Below are positions 18,512-27,567 of a DNA stretch of 64,000 nucleotides, piece after piece. How positions within the stretch are numbered: position 1 is the stretch's first letter; every line of letters begins with the position of its first letter. The stretch is from Alteromonas pelagimontana (GTDB lineage: Bacteria; Pseudomonadota; Gammaproteobacteria; Enterobacterales; Alteromonadaceae), in NCBI RefSeq assembly GCF_002499975.2, contig NZ_CP052766.1:558001-622000 (forward strand). The letters are read 5' to 3'. Under the pieces are notes generated by a model that worked only from the letters and a program-made list of their open reading frames with translations, was not told where the DNA came from and did no database searches. The position numbers were made by a program, and so were the translations under genes.

Positions 18512-18779
18512 AAAATTTTTGCTATCGACGTACACGTCGATAAAATTTTGTAAGGCGAATTTCGTTCTATCGAAATGAGCGACCTTAAAACCTAGAACTG
18601 TGTTTCGAAAGCCACGCTTTCGAAATTTTCAGTTAGGCGAAGTGAGCCAGCGAACTGAGCGACCTTTTCCTAACCAAAACATTTCAATCTACTACAAGTA
18701 ATACCTGTAGTTTGTAAGGTGAATTTCGTTTTAACGAAATGAACGACCTCAAAACCTAGAACTACACTGTCAAAATATT

Positions 18780-18855
<76 letters not shown>

Positions 18856-18903
18856 AACATCATCCGGTTCATCACAATCAGTGACTGTTCCGTGACAGCG
18901 GGG

Positions 18904-18935
18904 CGCATTCTAGGCATCACCAACTTTTCTGTCAA
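18904..18935 (-). promoter_or_regulatory. Sigma-70 promoter of the tRNA-Ala-Glu operon
   Basis: On the minus strand: TTGACA (18935-18930), 17-base spacer, TAGAAT (18912-18907), then the GC-rich discriminator GCGCCCC. This is the pattern of stable-RNA promoters under stringent control. It lies between gltX and tRNA-Ala. Confidence 0.85.
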
Positions 18936-18943
18936 CGGTTTTT

Positions 18944-20353
18944 TTAGGAATTTTCTCTGTTTGCTATAAAAGTAAGCGCTTTGTCTATTCTCTCAGCAAC
19001 CTTCTCTTTTGACAGCAAATTTAAAGTGATATCCAGTGACGGAGAATTACCACTTCCTGTAACAGCCACCCGTAGAGGCATTCCCACTTTTCCCATTCCA
19101 ACCTCCAGTTCTTCAGCGGCACTATTGATGGCCGCCTGAATGTTTTCCGGATTCCACATTTCTACAGCAAGTAGCTTTGCTTTAACAGCCACTAAAGGCT
19201 CTTTAGCAACGGGACGAAGATGCTTTTTCGCTGCATTAGCATCAAATTCATCAAAATCCTGATAGAAATAAGCACTGATTTCCGCGAGCTCTTTTAAGGT
19301 TTTTACCCGATCTGCTTGAATAGCAATAACAGATTCAAGCGCTGGGCCGTTCGCCAGATCAATATGCAGTTGCTCAAAATGCCATTTGGCGTGTGCTGCA
19401 ACTTCACTCGCAGGTAGCGTTTTAATATAGTGTTGGTTTAACCATACCAGCTTTTCCGTGTTAAATGCGGAAGCAGATTGCCCTATCGCATCCAGGTTAA
19501 ACAACTCTATCATCTCATTAACTGAAAAAATTTCCTGATCGCCATGAGCCCAGCCCAAACGTACCAGGTAGTTTAGCAAGGCTTGCGGCAAATAGCCGTC
19601 GTCCCGATATTGCATTACACTCACTGCACCGTGACGCTTTGACAACTTCTTGCCGTCATCACCTAAAATCATCGATACGTGAGCATATTCAGGGACGGGG
19701 GCCCCTAACGCTTGTAGGATATTGATCTGTCGAGGCGTGTTGTTGATATGATCTTCACCGCGCACCACATGGGTTATTCCCATATCCCAGTCATCTACCA
19801 CCACGCAAAAATTATAAGTTGGCGTGCCATCACTTCGTTGAATAATCAGATCATCCAGTTCACTGTTATTGATCTCAATTTTCCCGCGTATATGATCGTT
19901 TATGACAACTTTCCCTTCTTGAGGATTTTTAAAGCGAATAACAAACGGCTTTCCTTCTGGATGATCCTTACGATCTCTCCACGTACCTGGATACCGCGGC
20001 TTTTCCCCTTTTAACTTTTGCTCCTCTCGAATAGCATCAAGCTCTTCTGATGACATAAAGCATTTATACGCCAGCCCTTCATCCTCTAACTTTTGAATAA
20101 GCTCGCGATAGCGATCAAAGCGATCCGTTTGATAAATTGGACCTTTATCCCAAGTCAGACCCAACCACAACATTCCGTCTAAAATGGCTTGCTTAGCTTC
20201 ATTCGTTGAACGTTCAATATCAGTATCTTCAATGCGAAGAATAAATTCCCCGCCTTGGCTTTTGGCGAAAAGCCAGGAATAAAGCGCAGTACGAGCGCCT
20301 CCGACATGAAGATAACCTGTAGGGCTTGGAGCGAATCTGGTAACAGCCGACAT
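18944..20353 (-). CDS. gltX: Glutamyl-tRNA synthetase
   Basis: A 469-residue class I synthetase that charges tRNA-Glu. The ATP-binding HIGH-type motif is in [14 protein letters not shown] (~9-22) and the KMSKS-type motif is KKLSKRHG (~240). Length and the all-helical C-terminal anticodon-binding half fit the bacterial enzyme. The gene ends just upstream of the promoter of the tRNA-Ala-Glu operon, and its 5' side faces the tRNA-Val operon. The gltX/tRNA-Val/tRNA-Ala neighbourhood is as in E. coli, but the tRNA-Glu genes beside it are an addition. Confidence 0.97.
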   Translation of the reverse strand: MSAVTRFAPSPTGYLHVGGARTALYSWLFAKSQGGEFILRIEDTDIERSTNEAKQAILDGMLWLGLTWDKGPIYQTDRFDRYRELIQKLEDEGLAYKCFMSSEELDAIREEQKLKGEKPRYPGTWRDRKDHPEGKPFVIRFKNPQEGKVVINDHIRGKIEINNSELDDLIIQRSDGTPTYNFCVVVDDWDMGITHVVRGEDHINNTPRQINILQALGAPVPEYAHVSMILGDDGKKLSKRHGAVSVMQYRDDGYLPQALLNYLVRLGWAHGDQEIFSVNEMIELFNLDAIGQSASAFNTEKLVWLNQHYIKTLPASEVAAHAKWHFEQLHIDLANGPALESVIAIQADRVKTLKELAEISAYFYQDFDEFDANAAKKHLRPVAKEPLVAVKAKLLAVEMWNPENIQAAINSAAEELEVGMGKVGMPLRVAVTGSGNSPSLDITLNLLSKEKVAERIDKALTFIANRENS

Positions 20354-20527
20354 GAAAACTCTCTGTATTTAATGAACGTGAAAATGTGCGCATTCTACCA
20401 GCCTATTGCATCAGGACAAAGTTGTTCACGTATTTGATGATTATCGTGGGTAGTTGCTGGCTATTTCTACAAAAAACAAGAAAATGATGGGTTTTCGTTC
20501 AAACGCACTTTTTATTTTATTTAGTTA

Positions 20528-20555
20528 TTGACACTCTGTTTTGCGACTCTATAAT
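20528..20555 (+). promoter_or_regulatory. Sigma-70 promoter of the tRNA-Val operon
   Basis: TTGACA (20528-20533), 16-base spacer, TATAAT (20550-20555), followed by ACCGCCCC, a GC-rich discriminator typical of stringent stable-RNA promoters. The first tRNA-Val starts 40 bases downstream. Confidence 0.88.
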
Positions 20556-20595
20556 ACCGCCCCACTTGCCCATTACGGTAAGTTATGAAACACGC

Positions 20596-20671
20596 GGACG
20601 CTTAGCTCAGTTGGGAGAGCATCGCCCTTACAAGGCGGGGGTCACTGGTTCAAGCCCAGTAGCGTCCACCA
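20596..20671 (+). tRNA. tRNA-Val (TAC), copy 1
   Basis: A 76-nt tRNA with encoded CCA and anticodon TAC (loop CTTACAA). First gene of the plus-strand tRNA-Val operon. Confidence 0.97.
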
Positions 20672-20811
20672 ATTTTTGGTGACACTGGTTCAACTCCTTT
20701 GGAACGAACCGCAGCAGACGTCCACCAAATCTTGGTGACACTGGATTTACTCCTTCGGGATAGACTTTGTTGATGTCTTTTTCTATCGTGTTTTTGTAAA
20801 AGATTTATATT
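20672..20811 (+). repeat. tRNA-3'-end-like repeats after tRNA-Val copy 1
   Basis: The spacer contains two diverged copies of a unit that resembles the T-arm and acceptor of the tRNA (ACTGGTTCAA ... GTCCACCAA). The same family of repeats follows copies 2 and 3. Confidence 0.8.
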
Positions 20812-20887
20812 GGACGCTTAGCTCAGTTGGGAGAGCATCGCCCTTACAAGGCGGGGGTCACTGGTTCAAGCCCAGTAGCGTCCACCA
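20812..20887 (+). tRNA. tRNA-Val (TAC), copy 2
   Basis: A 76-nt tRNA with encoded CCA, identical to copy 1. Confidence 0.97.
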
Positions 20888-21015
20888 ATTTTTGGTGACA
20901 CAGGTTCAATTCCTTCGGAACGAACCACAGCAGACGTCCACCAAATTCTGGTTCAACTCCTTCGAAGCGAGCCACAGTAGACGTACGTCATACGTAAAAT
21001 GAAAATAGTTTTAAT

Positions 21016-21091
21016 GGACGCTTAGCTCAGTTGGGAGAGCATCGCCCTTACAAGGCGAGGGTCACTGGTTCAAGCCCAGTAGCGTCCACCA
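21016..21091 (+). tRNA. tRNA-Val (TAC), copy 3
   Basis: A 76-nt tRNA with encoded CCA. It differs from copies 1 and 2 by a single G to A change just after the anticodon stem (GGCGAGGGTC). Its 3' end merges into the 47-bp tandem repeat. Confidence 0.96.
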
Positions 21092-21409
21092 AATTCTGGT
21101 TCAACTCCTTCGGAGCGAGCCACAGCAGACGTCCACCAAATTCTGGTTCAACTCCTTCGGAGCGAGCCACAGCAGACGTCCACCAAATTCTGGTTCAACT
21201 CCTTCGGAGCGAACCACAGCAGACGTCCACCAAATTCTGATTCAATTCCTTCGCAACGAGCCACAGCAGGCGTCCCCCAAATTCTGGTTCAACTCCTTCG
21301 GAGCGAGCCGCAGTAGACGTCCACCAAATTCTGGTTCAATTCCTTCGGAACGAGCCACAGCAGACGTCCACCAAATTCTGGTTCAATTCCTTCGGAACGA
21401 GCCGCAGCA
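21081..21409 (+). repeat. Seven tandem 47-bp repeats derived from the tRNA-Val 3' half
   Basis: Seven copies start at 21081 (inside the tRNA acceptor stem), 21128, 21175, 21222, 21269, 21316 and 21363, each exactly 47 bases. Each contains GTCCACCAAA, CTGGTTCAA and CTCCTTCGGAGCGAGCC with a few substitutions. The shared CTGGTTCAA and GCGTCCACCA parts match the T-arm and acceptor-CCA end of the tRNA. There are no unique spacers, so it is not CRISPR. The layout recalls the rtT repeats of the E. coli tyrT operon. Confidence 0.95.
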
Positions 21410-21775
21410 GGTCTCTTTTAATTTTTCGGTTCAACATTACTTCTTTCATTAAGCGATGTAACGTACCGCTGCTTTTTCTGTTAGGAATAACGCTGGCGTT
21501 CATTCATGTTAACTGCTTAACTTCACGGTTATTTTTAGCAAAACTTTTTTGATTTAAAACTTTCGTGATATGTTATTCCGCTCACTGTGGACAAGTACTC
21601 ACTCAAGGTGAGCTCTCCCATTTGTTGACGAAGAGGGGTACGGCACTTTGGTGGCTAGATGATGCGGCTTCAGTAAGTGGGACGCCCAAGCCGGAGGAAG
21701 CAGGCTGATTTCTAAATAATTGGGCAAAAACGCCGATAGCTCTTTATTATGCTTCTCGCAACGAATAGGTAGTCC
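21410..21775. other. Intergenic region upstream of the receiver-TPR gene
   Basis: About 365 bases. The first part is AT-rich and may end the tRNA-Val transcript, but I see no clear stem with a T run. The second part must be the leader of the gene at 21776. A short stretch near 21681-21700 (GTGGGACGC-CCAAGCC) looks like part of a c-di-GMP-I riboswitch, but the other conserved parts are missing. Confidence 0.4.
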
Positions 21776-23407
21776 ATGAATAAAAAATTGGCGCGTCAAG
21801 CAAAAGTGCTGATTGTTGATGACCACGTACTCGCCAAAGGGTATCTGAAATATTCCATGGAAGAATTGGGATTTGAAGATATTCACTATGTCGACAAAAC
21901 CAGTCAGGCTCTCACTGCTCTCAGCAATCATTACTACGATCTAATAATTTGTGCTTACGATCTTAAGCATGAACAGGAAGGTTATTTTCTTTACGATCAA
22001 TTAAAAGAGCATAAAGCCCTGCCGCCCAGTACCGCCTTTGTCTTTGTTTCTGCCGATACTACTGCCGATATCGTTCATTCAATTGTTGAATTACAACCTG
22101 ACGAATTTCTAGCTAAACCCTTTACAGTACGGGAACTGGATAAAAGACTGTCGCGAGTACTGCTACGTAAACATGCGTTAAAGCCGGTTTATCAGCTCAT
22201 TGAAAAGAACCAACCTGAAAATGCGCTGGACGAGCTGGAGTCTTTCCTTACAGAGCCTAAAAATGCCGAATTTTTTCCGCTAGCTTTAAAAACAAAAGGC
22301 GAACTTTTACTCGCGTGTGATTTTTACGATCAAGGAAAGGAGTTTTATCAGGCTATTATTAATGTGCAAAATTTCACGTGGGCGCAGTTAGGGCTGGTGC
22401 GTTGCCTTATTCATCTGGGAGAAAATGATGAAGCTGAAAAGCGGGTGCTGCGCCTTGCGTTTCAACCAGACTCCATGTTAACTGCATATGATTTGCTCTC
22501 TGCACTTCAAGTAAAGCTACAGGAATTTGAAGATGCTCTGGAAAGCGTCACAATTGCCAGCGAAATGTCGCCACGTAACCTGCGCCGCCATCGTATAGCA
22601 ATGACTTTATCTCGCATCACCCACGATTACGCCTCGCAGTTTGAAGCAGCAAAAAGAATTGTTAAATTTGCCAAGAATTCGGTTCACGATAAACCAGAGA
22701 ATTACCTGAATGTCGCTCGTGCGGGCATTGATTTTGCGATGACTGCAGATGAAGCTCAAACCTCTGCACTTATTAAACAGGCGAACGATTATTTGCGTCA
22801 GCTCAAAACAATGTTCCCGAAAGCGGATGTTGACGATCAAATGAAAGTAATAAACGCTCGTTTGCTTTATCTGCAAGATGAATCAGATAATGCCAAAGCG
22901 TTGCTTGGTCAGCTTAGTTCCCAGAGGTGGGAATCAGATGGCGTTGAGGGGCTGTTAGACAAAGCCAAAGCCTTTCATGAAGTTGGGTTACATGAACATG
23001 CGCTAAGCATTCTAGATGTAATTGAAAAGCGCTGCATCAGCGACCCCGCAATCAATGATCTCTTCTTACATTATATTCAGCAGGAAAAAACCGAGAAAGC
23101 AGAAATTCTGCTTAGCCCTAAAACATTAAATAGCACCGCAGTCGAGCAGTATCATCAAGGGGATCTAAGCCAGGCGTTGGAAACCTTCCGCCATGCCTTT
23201 ATCATTATGCCTAAAAATGCAGCGATTGCTTTAAATTTGCTTCAAGCCACCGCAATAATGCTTAGGGACAAAAAGCGCTCACTTGAGGATGTAACCGTTC
23301 AGCGCACAATTTATCATTGTGTAAAGGCCGTCGAAGCGGGTAAACTGAATTTGGAGCAGGAAAAGCGCTATGAGCGTATAAGGAGTACGCTAAAGGATTT
23401 CACCTGA
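21776..23407 (+). CDS. Degenerate receiver domain with C-terminal TPR repeats
   Basis: A 543-residue cytoplasmic protein. The N-terminal domain (~8-130) is a response-regulator receiver: acidic pair in LIVDDHVLAKG and lysine in LAKPF. However, the position of the phosphoacceptor aspartate reads LIICAYDLK, where relatives have LxxCDYN, so alanine takes its place. The remaining ~400 residues are helical with TPR-like repeats (for example at ~210-300 and ~400-500). The architecture resembles the TPR-receiver proteins of Vibrio and Shewanella such as VieB. It probably acts as a protein-binding scaffold rather than a phosphate switch. The ATG at 21776 was chosen because MNKKLARQAKVLIVDD fits the start of a receiver domain. 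Confidence 0.85.
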   Translation: MNKKLARQAKVLIVDDHVLAKGYLKYSMEELGFEDIHYVDKTSQALTALSNHYYDLIICAYDLKHEQEGYFLYDQLKEHKALPPSTAFVFVSADTTADIVHSIVELQPDEFLAKPFTVRELDKRLSRVLLRKHALKPVYQLIEKNQPENALDELESFLTEPKNAEFFPLALKTKGELLLACDFYDQGKEFYQAIINVQNFTWAQLGLVRCLIHLGENDEAEKRVLRLAFQPDSMLTAYDLLSALQVKLQEFEDALESVTIASEMSPRNLRRHRIAMTLSRITHDYASQFEAAKRIVKFAKNSVHDKPENYLNVARAGIDFAMTADEAQTSALIKQANDYLRQLKTMFPKADVDDQMKVINARLLYLQDESDNAKALLGQLSSQRWESDGVEGLLDKAKAFHEVGLHEHALSILDVIEKRCISDPAINDLFLHYIQQEKTEKAEILLSPKTLNSTAVEQYHQGDLSQALETFRHAFIIMPKNAAIALNLLQATAIMLRDKKRSLEDVTVQRTIYHCVKAVEAGKLNLEQEKRYERIRSTLKDFT

Positions 23408-23459
23408 GCATAGCGATAATAGCAAATCAGCAACAACTGTGGTCTGAGACACAATCGCT

Positions 23460-23999
23460 TTAGGCGAATTTTTGGTGATAGACAACCACGTTATCATCAA
23501 AGACTTCATCTTTATAAGCCAATGTATGACTGAACGTCATTCCCAGCTTTTTCATAATTGCAATGGATGCGACATTATCTGGTAGAGCAATGGCCGCAAA
23601 CCGGTTTACACCAGTACGTCGAAGTTCATTGCGAATAGCAGTAGCGGCTTCTGTAGCATATCCTTGCCCCCAGTGGGTGCGCATAAATCGCCAGCCTAGC
23701 TCCAGCGTGCTGTTATCGGGATTTTGAGTGAAAAATCCCATTGGCCGCACCAGCACCCAGCCTATTGCTGGGCGCGGCGATTCCAGCAGACTCACCTTCC
23801 ATAATCCCCACCCTAGCAGCCGGTTAGCATAAGCGTTCAGCCGTGGCAGAAACACGTTATCAATATCGGCGCGCGAGGTTTTCCGGCCTCCATTGATATA
23901 ACGCATTACCGCTTCATCTTGATCCAACGAATACAAAAAGTCGGCATCATTATGGGTTATATAATCAAACGATAATCTTGGCGTGTTAGCAAAGTCCAC
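23460..23999 (-). CDS. GNAT acetyltransferase, RimJ/RimL-like
   Basis: A 179-residue acetyl-CoA-dependent N-acetyltransferase of the ribosomal-protein acetyltransferase type (Acetyltransf_3). The fold is recognised from the N-terminal PRLSFDYITHNDADFLY, the acetyl-CoA loop in THWGQGYATEAA and the C-terminal ALPDNVASIAIMKKLGM. The substrate is unknown. It faces the receiver-TPR gene across a short gap and is transcribed toward moaA's end. Confidence 0.85.
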   Translation of the reverse strand: MDFANTPRLSFDYITHNDADFLYSLDQDEAVMRYINGGRKTSRADIDNVFLPRLNAYANRLLGWGLWKVSLLESPRPAIGWVLVRPMGFFTQNPDNSTLELGWRFMRTHWGQGYATEAATAIRNELRRTGVNRFAAIALPDNVASIAIMKKLGMTFSHTLAYKDEVFDDNVVVYHQKFA

Positions 24000-24085
24000 A
24001 GTAGCAATCCTTTCTCCAGTGGTAATTATTTTAATTGTAGATATAAAAATTTTTGCAGCGCTGGCAGCAAAAATTCAAGGCACTG

Positions 24086-25093
24086 CTATCCCCCAAGCAT
24101 AGCCAAATGTCTGGTGGCACCAGTTTGGCCTTCTTTCAAATAATGCGTTGCATGTTTACCCGCAAGCGCTTCGTGGAGAAAAGCTTGTAAACCCTTCACG
24201 TCTTGTTTCTGTAGATATGAGCGTACATCAATACCTTGTTCACTGAAAAGACATAAATGGAGCCTACCATTTGCTGCCACTCGAAGACGATTGCAGCTTT
24301 TGCAGAAATCTTTGCTATACGGCATGATAAGCCCGATTCGCCCTGCATAATCAGGATGATAAAACTCCTGCGCAGGGCCTGCATCTTTGCGCCGGAGCAG
24401 AGGTTGCCAACCCGCTTCAATAAGTTGCTGCTTTAGAGGCTCGCCAGAAAGATGCTGTGCCTCAAAAAACCGGGCGTGATCGCCGGTTTGCATTAATTCT
24501 ATAAATCGAAGCGTTACCGGCGTGTCTTTCAGCCAGGTGAGAAAGCGCTGTAACCGATTCGGTGAAAAATCCTGCAGCAACACAGTGTTAACTTTAACAT
24601 CAAGCCCCTGCTCAACAGCAACATCTAGCCCTTTTAACACGTCCTGTAGCTTATCTTGACCGGTAATTGCAGCAAATTGGTGAGGATCGAGACTGTCGAT
24701 GCTTACATTTACCTGATCAAGCCCGGCATCTTTCCATTTTCCAGCATATTTAGCCAAGCGCCCACCATGAGTGGTGGTAGCGATGCGCCTGATACCAGGT
24801 GTAGATTTACACAGCTGTATTATCTCAGAAAAATCTCTTCGCAAACTGGGTTCTCCACCAGTAATTCGAATTTTGGACGTTCCTAAACCGGCAAAACCCG
24901 TTACCAGTGTTTCAATTTCTTTCAGCGAGAGAAAATGGGCATCAGACGGCCCTGCGTAGCCATCTGGTAAGCAGTACTGACATCTGAAATTACACGCTTC
25001 TGTAATGGATAATCGCAAATAGTGAAAGCGGCGACCAAAATTATCTTCTAGCAACAATATTCCTGAAACAAGAGTAAATACGTCTTTAACCAT
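24086..25093 (-). CDS. moaA: GTP 3',8-cyclase MoaA (molybdopterin cofactor synthesis)
   Basis: A radical-SAM enzyme that converts GTP to 3',8-cyclo-dihydro-GTP, the first step of molybdenum cofactor synthesis. The N-terminal SAM cluster is CNFRCQYC (C34, C38, C41) and the C-terminal cluster is in CKSCNRLRVAANGRLHLC. The protein ends in the family's Gly-Gly, and the SAM-binding ITGGEP and the N-terminal RLSIT are intact. At 335 residues the length is normal. The first ~15 residues are unlike the family, so a TTG at LLLEDNFG is a possible alternative start. No other moa gene is in the window. Confidence 0.92.
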   Translation of the reverse strand: MVKDVFTLVSGILLLEDNFGRRFHYLRLSITEACNFRCQYCLPDGYAGPSDAHFLSLKEIETLVTGFAGLGTSKIRITGGEPSLRRDFSEIIQLCKSTPGIRRIATTTHGGRLAKYAGKWKDAGLDQVNVSIDSLDPHQFAAITGQDKLQDVLKGLDVAVEQGLDVKVNTVLLQDFSPNRLQRFLTWLKDTPVTLRFIELMQTGDHARFFEAQHLSGEPLKQQLIEAGWQPLLRRKDAGPAQEFYHPDYAGRIGLIMPYSKDFCKSCNRLRVAANGRLHLCLFSEQGIDVRSYLQKQDVKGLQAFLHEALAGKHATHYLKEGQTGATRHLAMLGG

Positions 25094-25734
25094 GCCATAG
25101 ATAACCCCAACTATAAACCTGAATCTCTAGTTCCCATTCATTTATTCCTAATTTACATTGATGTGTGATCAGCTCATAGATAGAGGGTCCAATTAACCAA
25201 AGCACATTGGAGAGGGAATACCCAAGGCGAGATCGTGAATATTTTTTAAACAATAAGTGAAAGTTTCTTAGCCGAACTTCTGGAGCATGAATGCTCCAGC
25301 AGAGCCATTAAGGATGATTTTACTGCGTTTCGGATAAGAAACTTTTACATATTCTCACAGCTGATCGTTTTGTGCTCACTCACTCGGTCGGCCTAAGGGA
25401 ATACCCAGGCCTTTCAAACCAATGTAACAGAGTAAAAGCATTCCTTCACGAAATTGGCTGGTCAAAAGTTGAAAGATTCTTGCGCTGAGTGAGCTCATAT
25501 TGGTACGGATTAGCGTAAGACCTAACTTTTTATCTATTTTGACGCATTTTTTCACTGTGCGCCTGCTCGACTTTCCAGCGCGATCAGGAAATGGGGGCTA
25601 CGCATAAGCATTTCTTTTTTTGCTCCGAATGCGTAGAACGATTTGACAATCCTTTAGTGGTAAAAGAGTTGCGATAGGATTAGTTAACGGTAGGATACGG
25701 TCACCAAAGAGTCTTTCCCAGGCACCACCACGCC
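25094..25734. other. Intergenic region with an imperfect long inverted repeat
   Basis: About 640 bases without a gene. It contains nested inverted repeats (arms 25258-25278 and 25327-25347, inner hairpin 25280-25299). GGGAATACCCA occurs twice, near 25215 and 25399. The right part should hold the promoter of the ABC exporter, which I cannot place. Confidence 0.5.
25258..25347. repeat. Nested inverted repeats (possible structured RNA or small mobile remnant)
   Basis: The outer arms AAAGTTTCTTA-G-CCGAA and TTTCGG-A-TAAGAAACTTT pair with few mismatches over about 18 bases. Between them is the perfect hairpin CTGGAGCAT-GA-ATGCTCCAG. No T run follows. Confidence 0.7.
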
Positions 25735-27567
25735 ATGCCCAAATCTCGTACATTTGTTTCGCCCGATACGCCAGTGCGCTGGCGGGTTTTTCACCAGCTA
25801 TGGCCTTATCTGCTTGAATTTCGCGGTCGTGTGGCAGCCGCGCTGCTGTGTTTAGTAGCAGCCAAGCTGGCCAGCATTGGCCTACCCTACGTACTCAAAT
25901 ACACGGTAGACAGCCTTAACGGCGAAAGCGTTACACAAGCTGCGGTGGCTGCGCCTATTGCATTGATTGTTGCATACGGCGTGTTGCGCCTACTCAACGT
26001 TATATTGGGAGAAATTCGGGATACGCTGTTTGGCCGCGTCACTGAACGCGCCATGCGCAGATTAGGTTTACAAGTGTTTGAGCACTTACATCAATTGGAT
26101 TTGGATTTCCATTTAAATCGCCAGACCGGCGGTCTTTCGCGGGATATTGAAAGAGGCACAAGTGGCATCAGCTTTTTGATGCGCTTTATGATTTTTAACA
26201 TCGCTCCTACGTTACTGGAAATTGGCATTGTGGTTGGACTGCTGCTCACCCAATACGGCATCTCCTTCGCGTCGATTATTCTGCTGTCGGTAATTACTTA
26301 TGTACTATTTTCTATGAAGGCCACCGATTGGCGCACGCGCTATGTACACGCCGTTAACCAGGCCGACTCCAGTACCAACTCGCGCGCCGTCGATAGTTTG
26401 CTAAACTTTGAAACCGTAAAATATTTTAATAATGAAAAATACGAAGCCAAGCGTTACGATAAAGACTTAGCGAGCTGGGAAACAGCTAGACGAAAAAACC
26501 GGCTCTCACTGTTTGCTCTTAACGGTGGACAGGCATTTATTATCGCGTTCGCCATGACTGCAATGATGGCGAACGCTGCAATGGGTGTCGCAAAAGGCGA
26601 TATGACAATTGGCGACTTCGTTTTAATTAATGCCTTTACCATGCAAATATTTATGCCACTAAATTTTCTCGGCTTTGTCTACCGCGAAATACGCGGATCA
26701 CTTGCCAATATTGATAACCTGTTTACCTTACTCGATGAAGTACCGACGGTAGAGGATAAGCCTAAAGCCAGAGAGCTAGTTGTAAAAAATAGCCATATTC
26801 GTTTCGAAAATGTCGATTTTGCTTACCATCCCGACCGTCAAATCCTTAAAAATATCTCGTTTGAGATTGCCTCAGGCCAAAAAGTTGCGGTAGTCGGAGC
26901 CAGCGGTGCAGGCAAATCCACTTTAGTAAAATTGTTATTTCGCTTTTACAATCCGACTGCAGGACGTATTACCATTGATGGACAAAATATCAGTGATGTT
27001 TCTCAAGCCTCGCTTCGTCAAACTATTGGCATTGTGCCGCAAGATACGGTGCTATTTAACGATACCTTGCAGGAAAATATTCGATATGGCCGACCAGAGG
27101 CAACTGACGAAGAAGTGGATGAGGTTATCCGGCTAGCGCATCTTGCCCACTTTATTAACAGCTTGCCCGAAGGGCCAAAAACGCAGGTAGGTGAACGCGG
27201 GCTAAAATTATCCGGCGGAGAAAAGCAGCGCGTAGCGATAGCGCGGGCTCTGCTTAAAAATCCACCTATTTTGGTGTTTGATGAGGCAACATCTTCCCTG
27301 GACAGTCATTCTGAACGCGCTATTCTGCAGGCAATAAAAACGATTGCCGTGAACCATACCAGTCTTGTCATTGCGCATCGATTGTCCACTGTCATTGATG
27401 CAGATAAAATTATTGTCATGGAAAATGGCGAAGTGGTTGAGCAGGGAACTCACTTTCAACTACTCAGAAATAACGGGCGTTATGCGCATTTATGGCATAC
27501 TCAACAACAGTCAAAAAATATTAATGCTTTAGAGAATAGGGAGGAGCGCAAGATCGATGGAATCTGA
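25735..27567 (+). CDS. Atm1/HMT1-type ABC exporter (fused permease and ATPase)
   Basis: A 610-residue half-transporter of the ABCB family, related to mitochondrial Atm1 and bacterial heavy-metal or glutathione-conjugate exporters. The membrane domain spans ~30-310 with about six helices. The ATPase domain shows Walker A GASGAGKST, the Q-loop, signature LSGGEKQR, Walker B ILVFDEATSSLD and the switch histidine in IAHRLS. It should dimerise. An Atm1-like assignment rests on the overall ABCB-type sequence (for example LNFETVKYFNNE), typical of this group. The end overlaps the next small gene by 11 bases. Confidence 0.9.
   Translation: MPKSRTFVSPDTPVRWRVFHQLWPYLLEFRGRVAAALLCLVAAKLASIGLPYVLKYTVDSLNGESVTQAAVAAPIALIVAYGVLRLLNVILGEIRDTLFGRVTERAMRRLGLQVFEHLHQLDLDFHLNRQTGGLSRDIERGTSGISFLMRFMIFNIAPTLLEIGIVVGLLLTQYGISFASIILLSVITYVLFSMKATDWRTRYVHAVNQADSSTNSRAVDSLLNFETVKYFNNEKYEAKRYDKDLASWETARRKNRLSLFALNGGQAFIIAFAMTAMMANAAMGVAKGDMTIGDFVLINAFTMQIFMPLNFLGFVYREIRGSLANIDNLFTLLDEVPTVEDKPKARELVVKNSHIRFENVDFAYHPDRQILKNISFEIASGQKVAVVGASGAGKSTLVKLLFRFYNPTAGRITIDGQNISDVSQASLRQTIGIVPQDTVLFNDTLQENIRYGRPEATDEEVDEVIRLAHLAHFINSLPEGPKTQVGERGLKLSGGEKQRVAIARALLKNPPILVFDEATSSLDSHSERAILQAIKTIAVNHTSLVIAHRLSTVIDADKIIVMENGEVVEQGTHFQLLRNNGRYAHLWHTQQQSKNINALENREERKIDGI

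Larger units (their letters stand above)
17652..18779 (-). repeat. Repeated structured spacers of the tRNA-Ala-Glu operon
   Basis: The three spacers (311, 397 and 268 bases) are built from one element of about 160 bases, present four times (near 17728-17893, 18039-18200, 18200-18366 and 18586-18752). Each copy holds three short hairpins: TTTCGAAAGC/GCTTTCGAAA, ACTACA/TGTAGT and ATTTCGTT/AACGAAAT. A second block, 73 bases, precedes copies 2 and 3 of tRNA-Glu. Loops differ between copies while stems are kept. One stem has a paired G-C to A-T change (17863-17880 against 18169-18186). Confidence 0.93.

Noticed and set aside
21031..21240. 69-codon open frame over tRNA-Val and the repeats
   Set aside because: It runs through a tRNA and translates a 47-bp repeat, so the open frame is a by-product of the repeat.
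21081..21409. CRISPR array
   Set aside because: The units are directly joined with no unique spacers and derive from a tRNA end; no cas genes are near.
21660..21740. c-di-GMP-I (GEMM) riboswitch
   Set aside because: Only the stretch GTGGGACGC-CCAAGCC resembles the motif. The upstream GGGCAAACC-like part and the second stem with receptor are absent.
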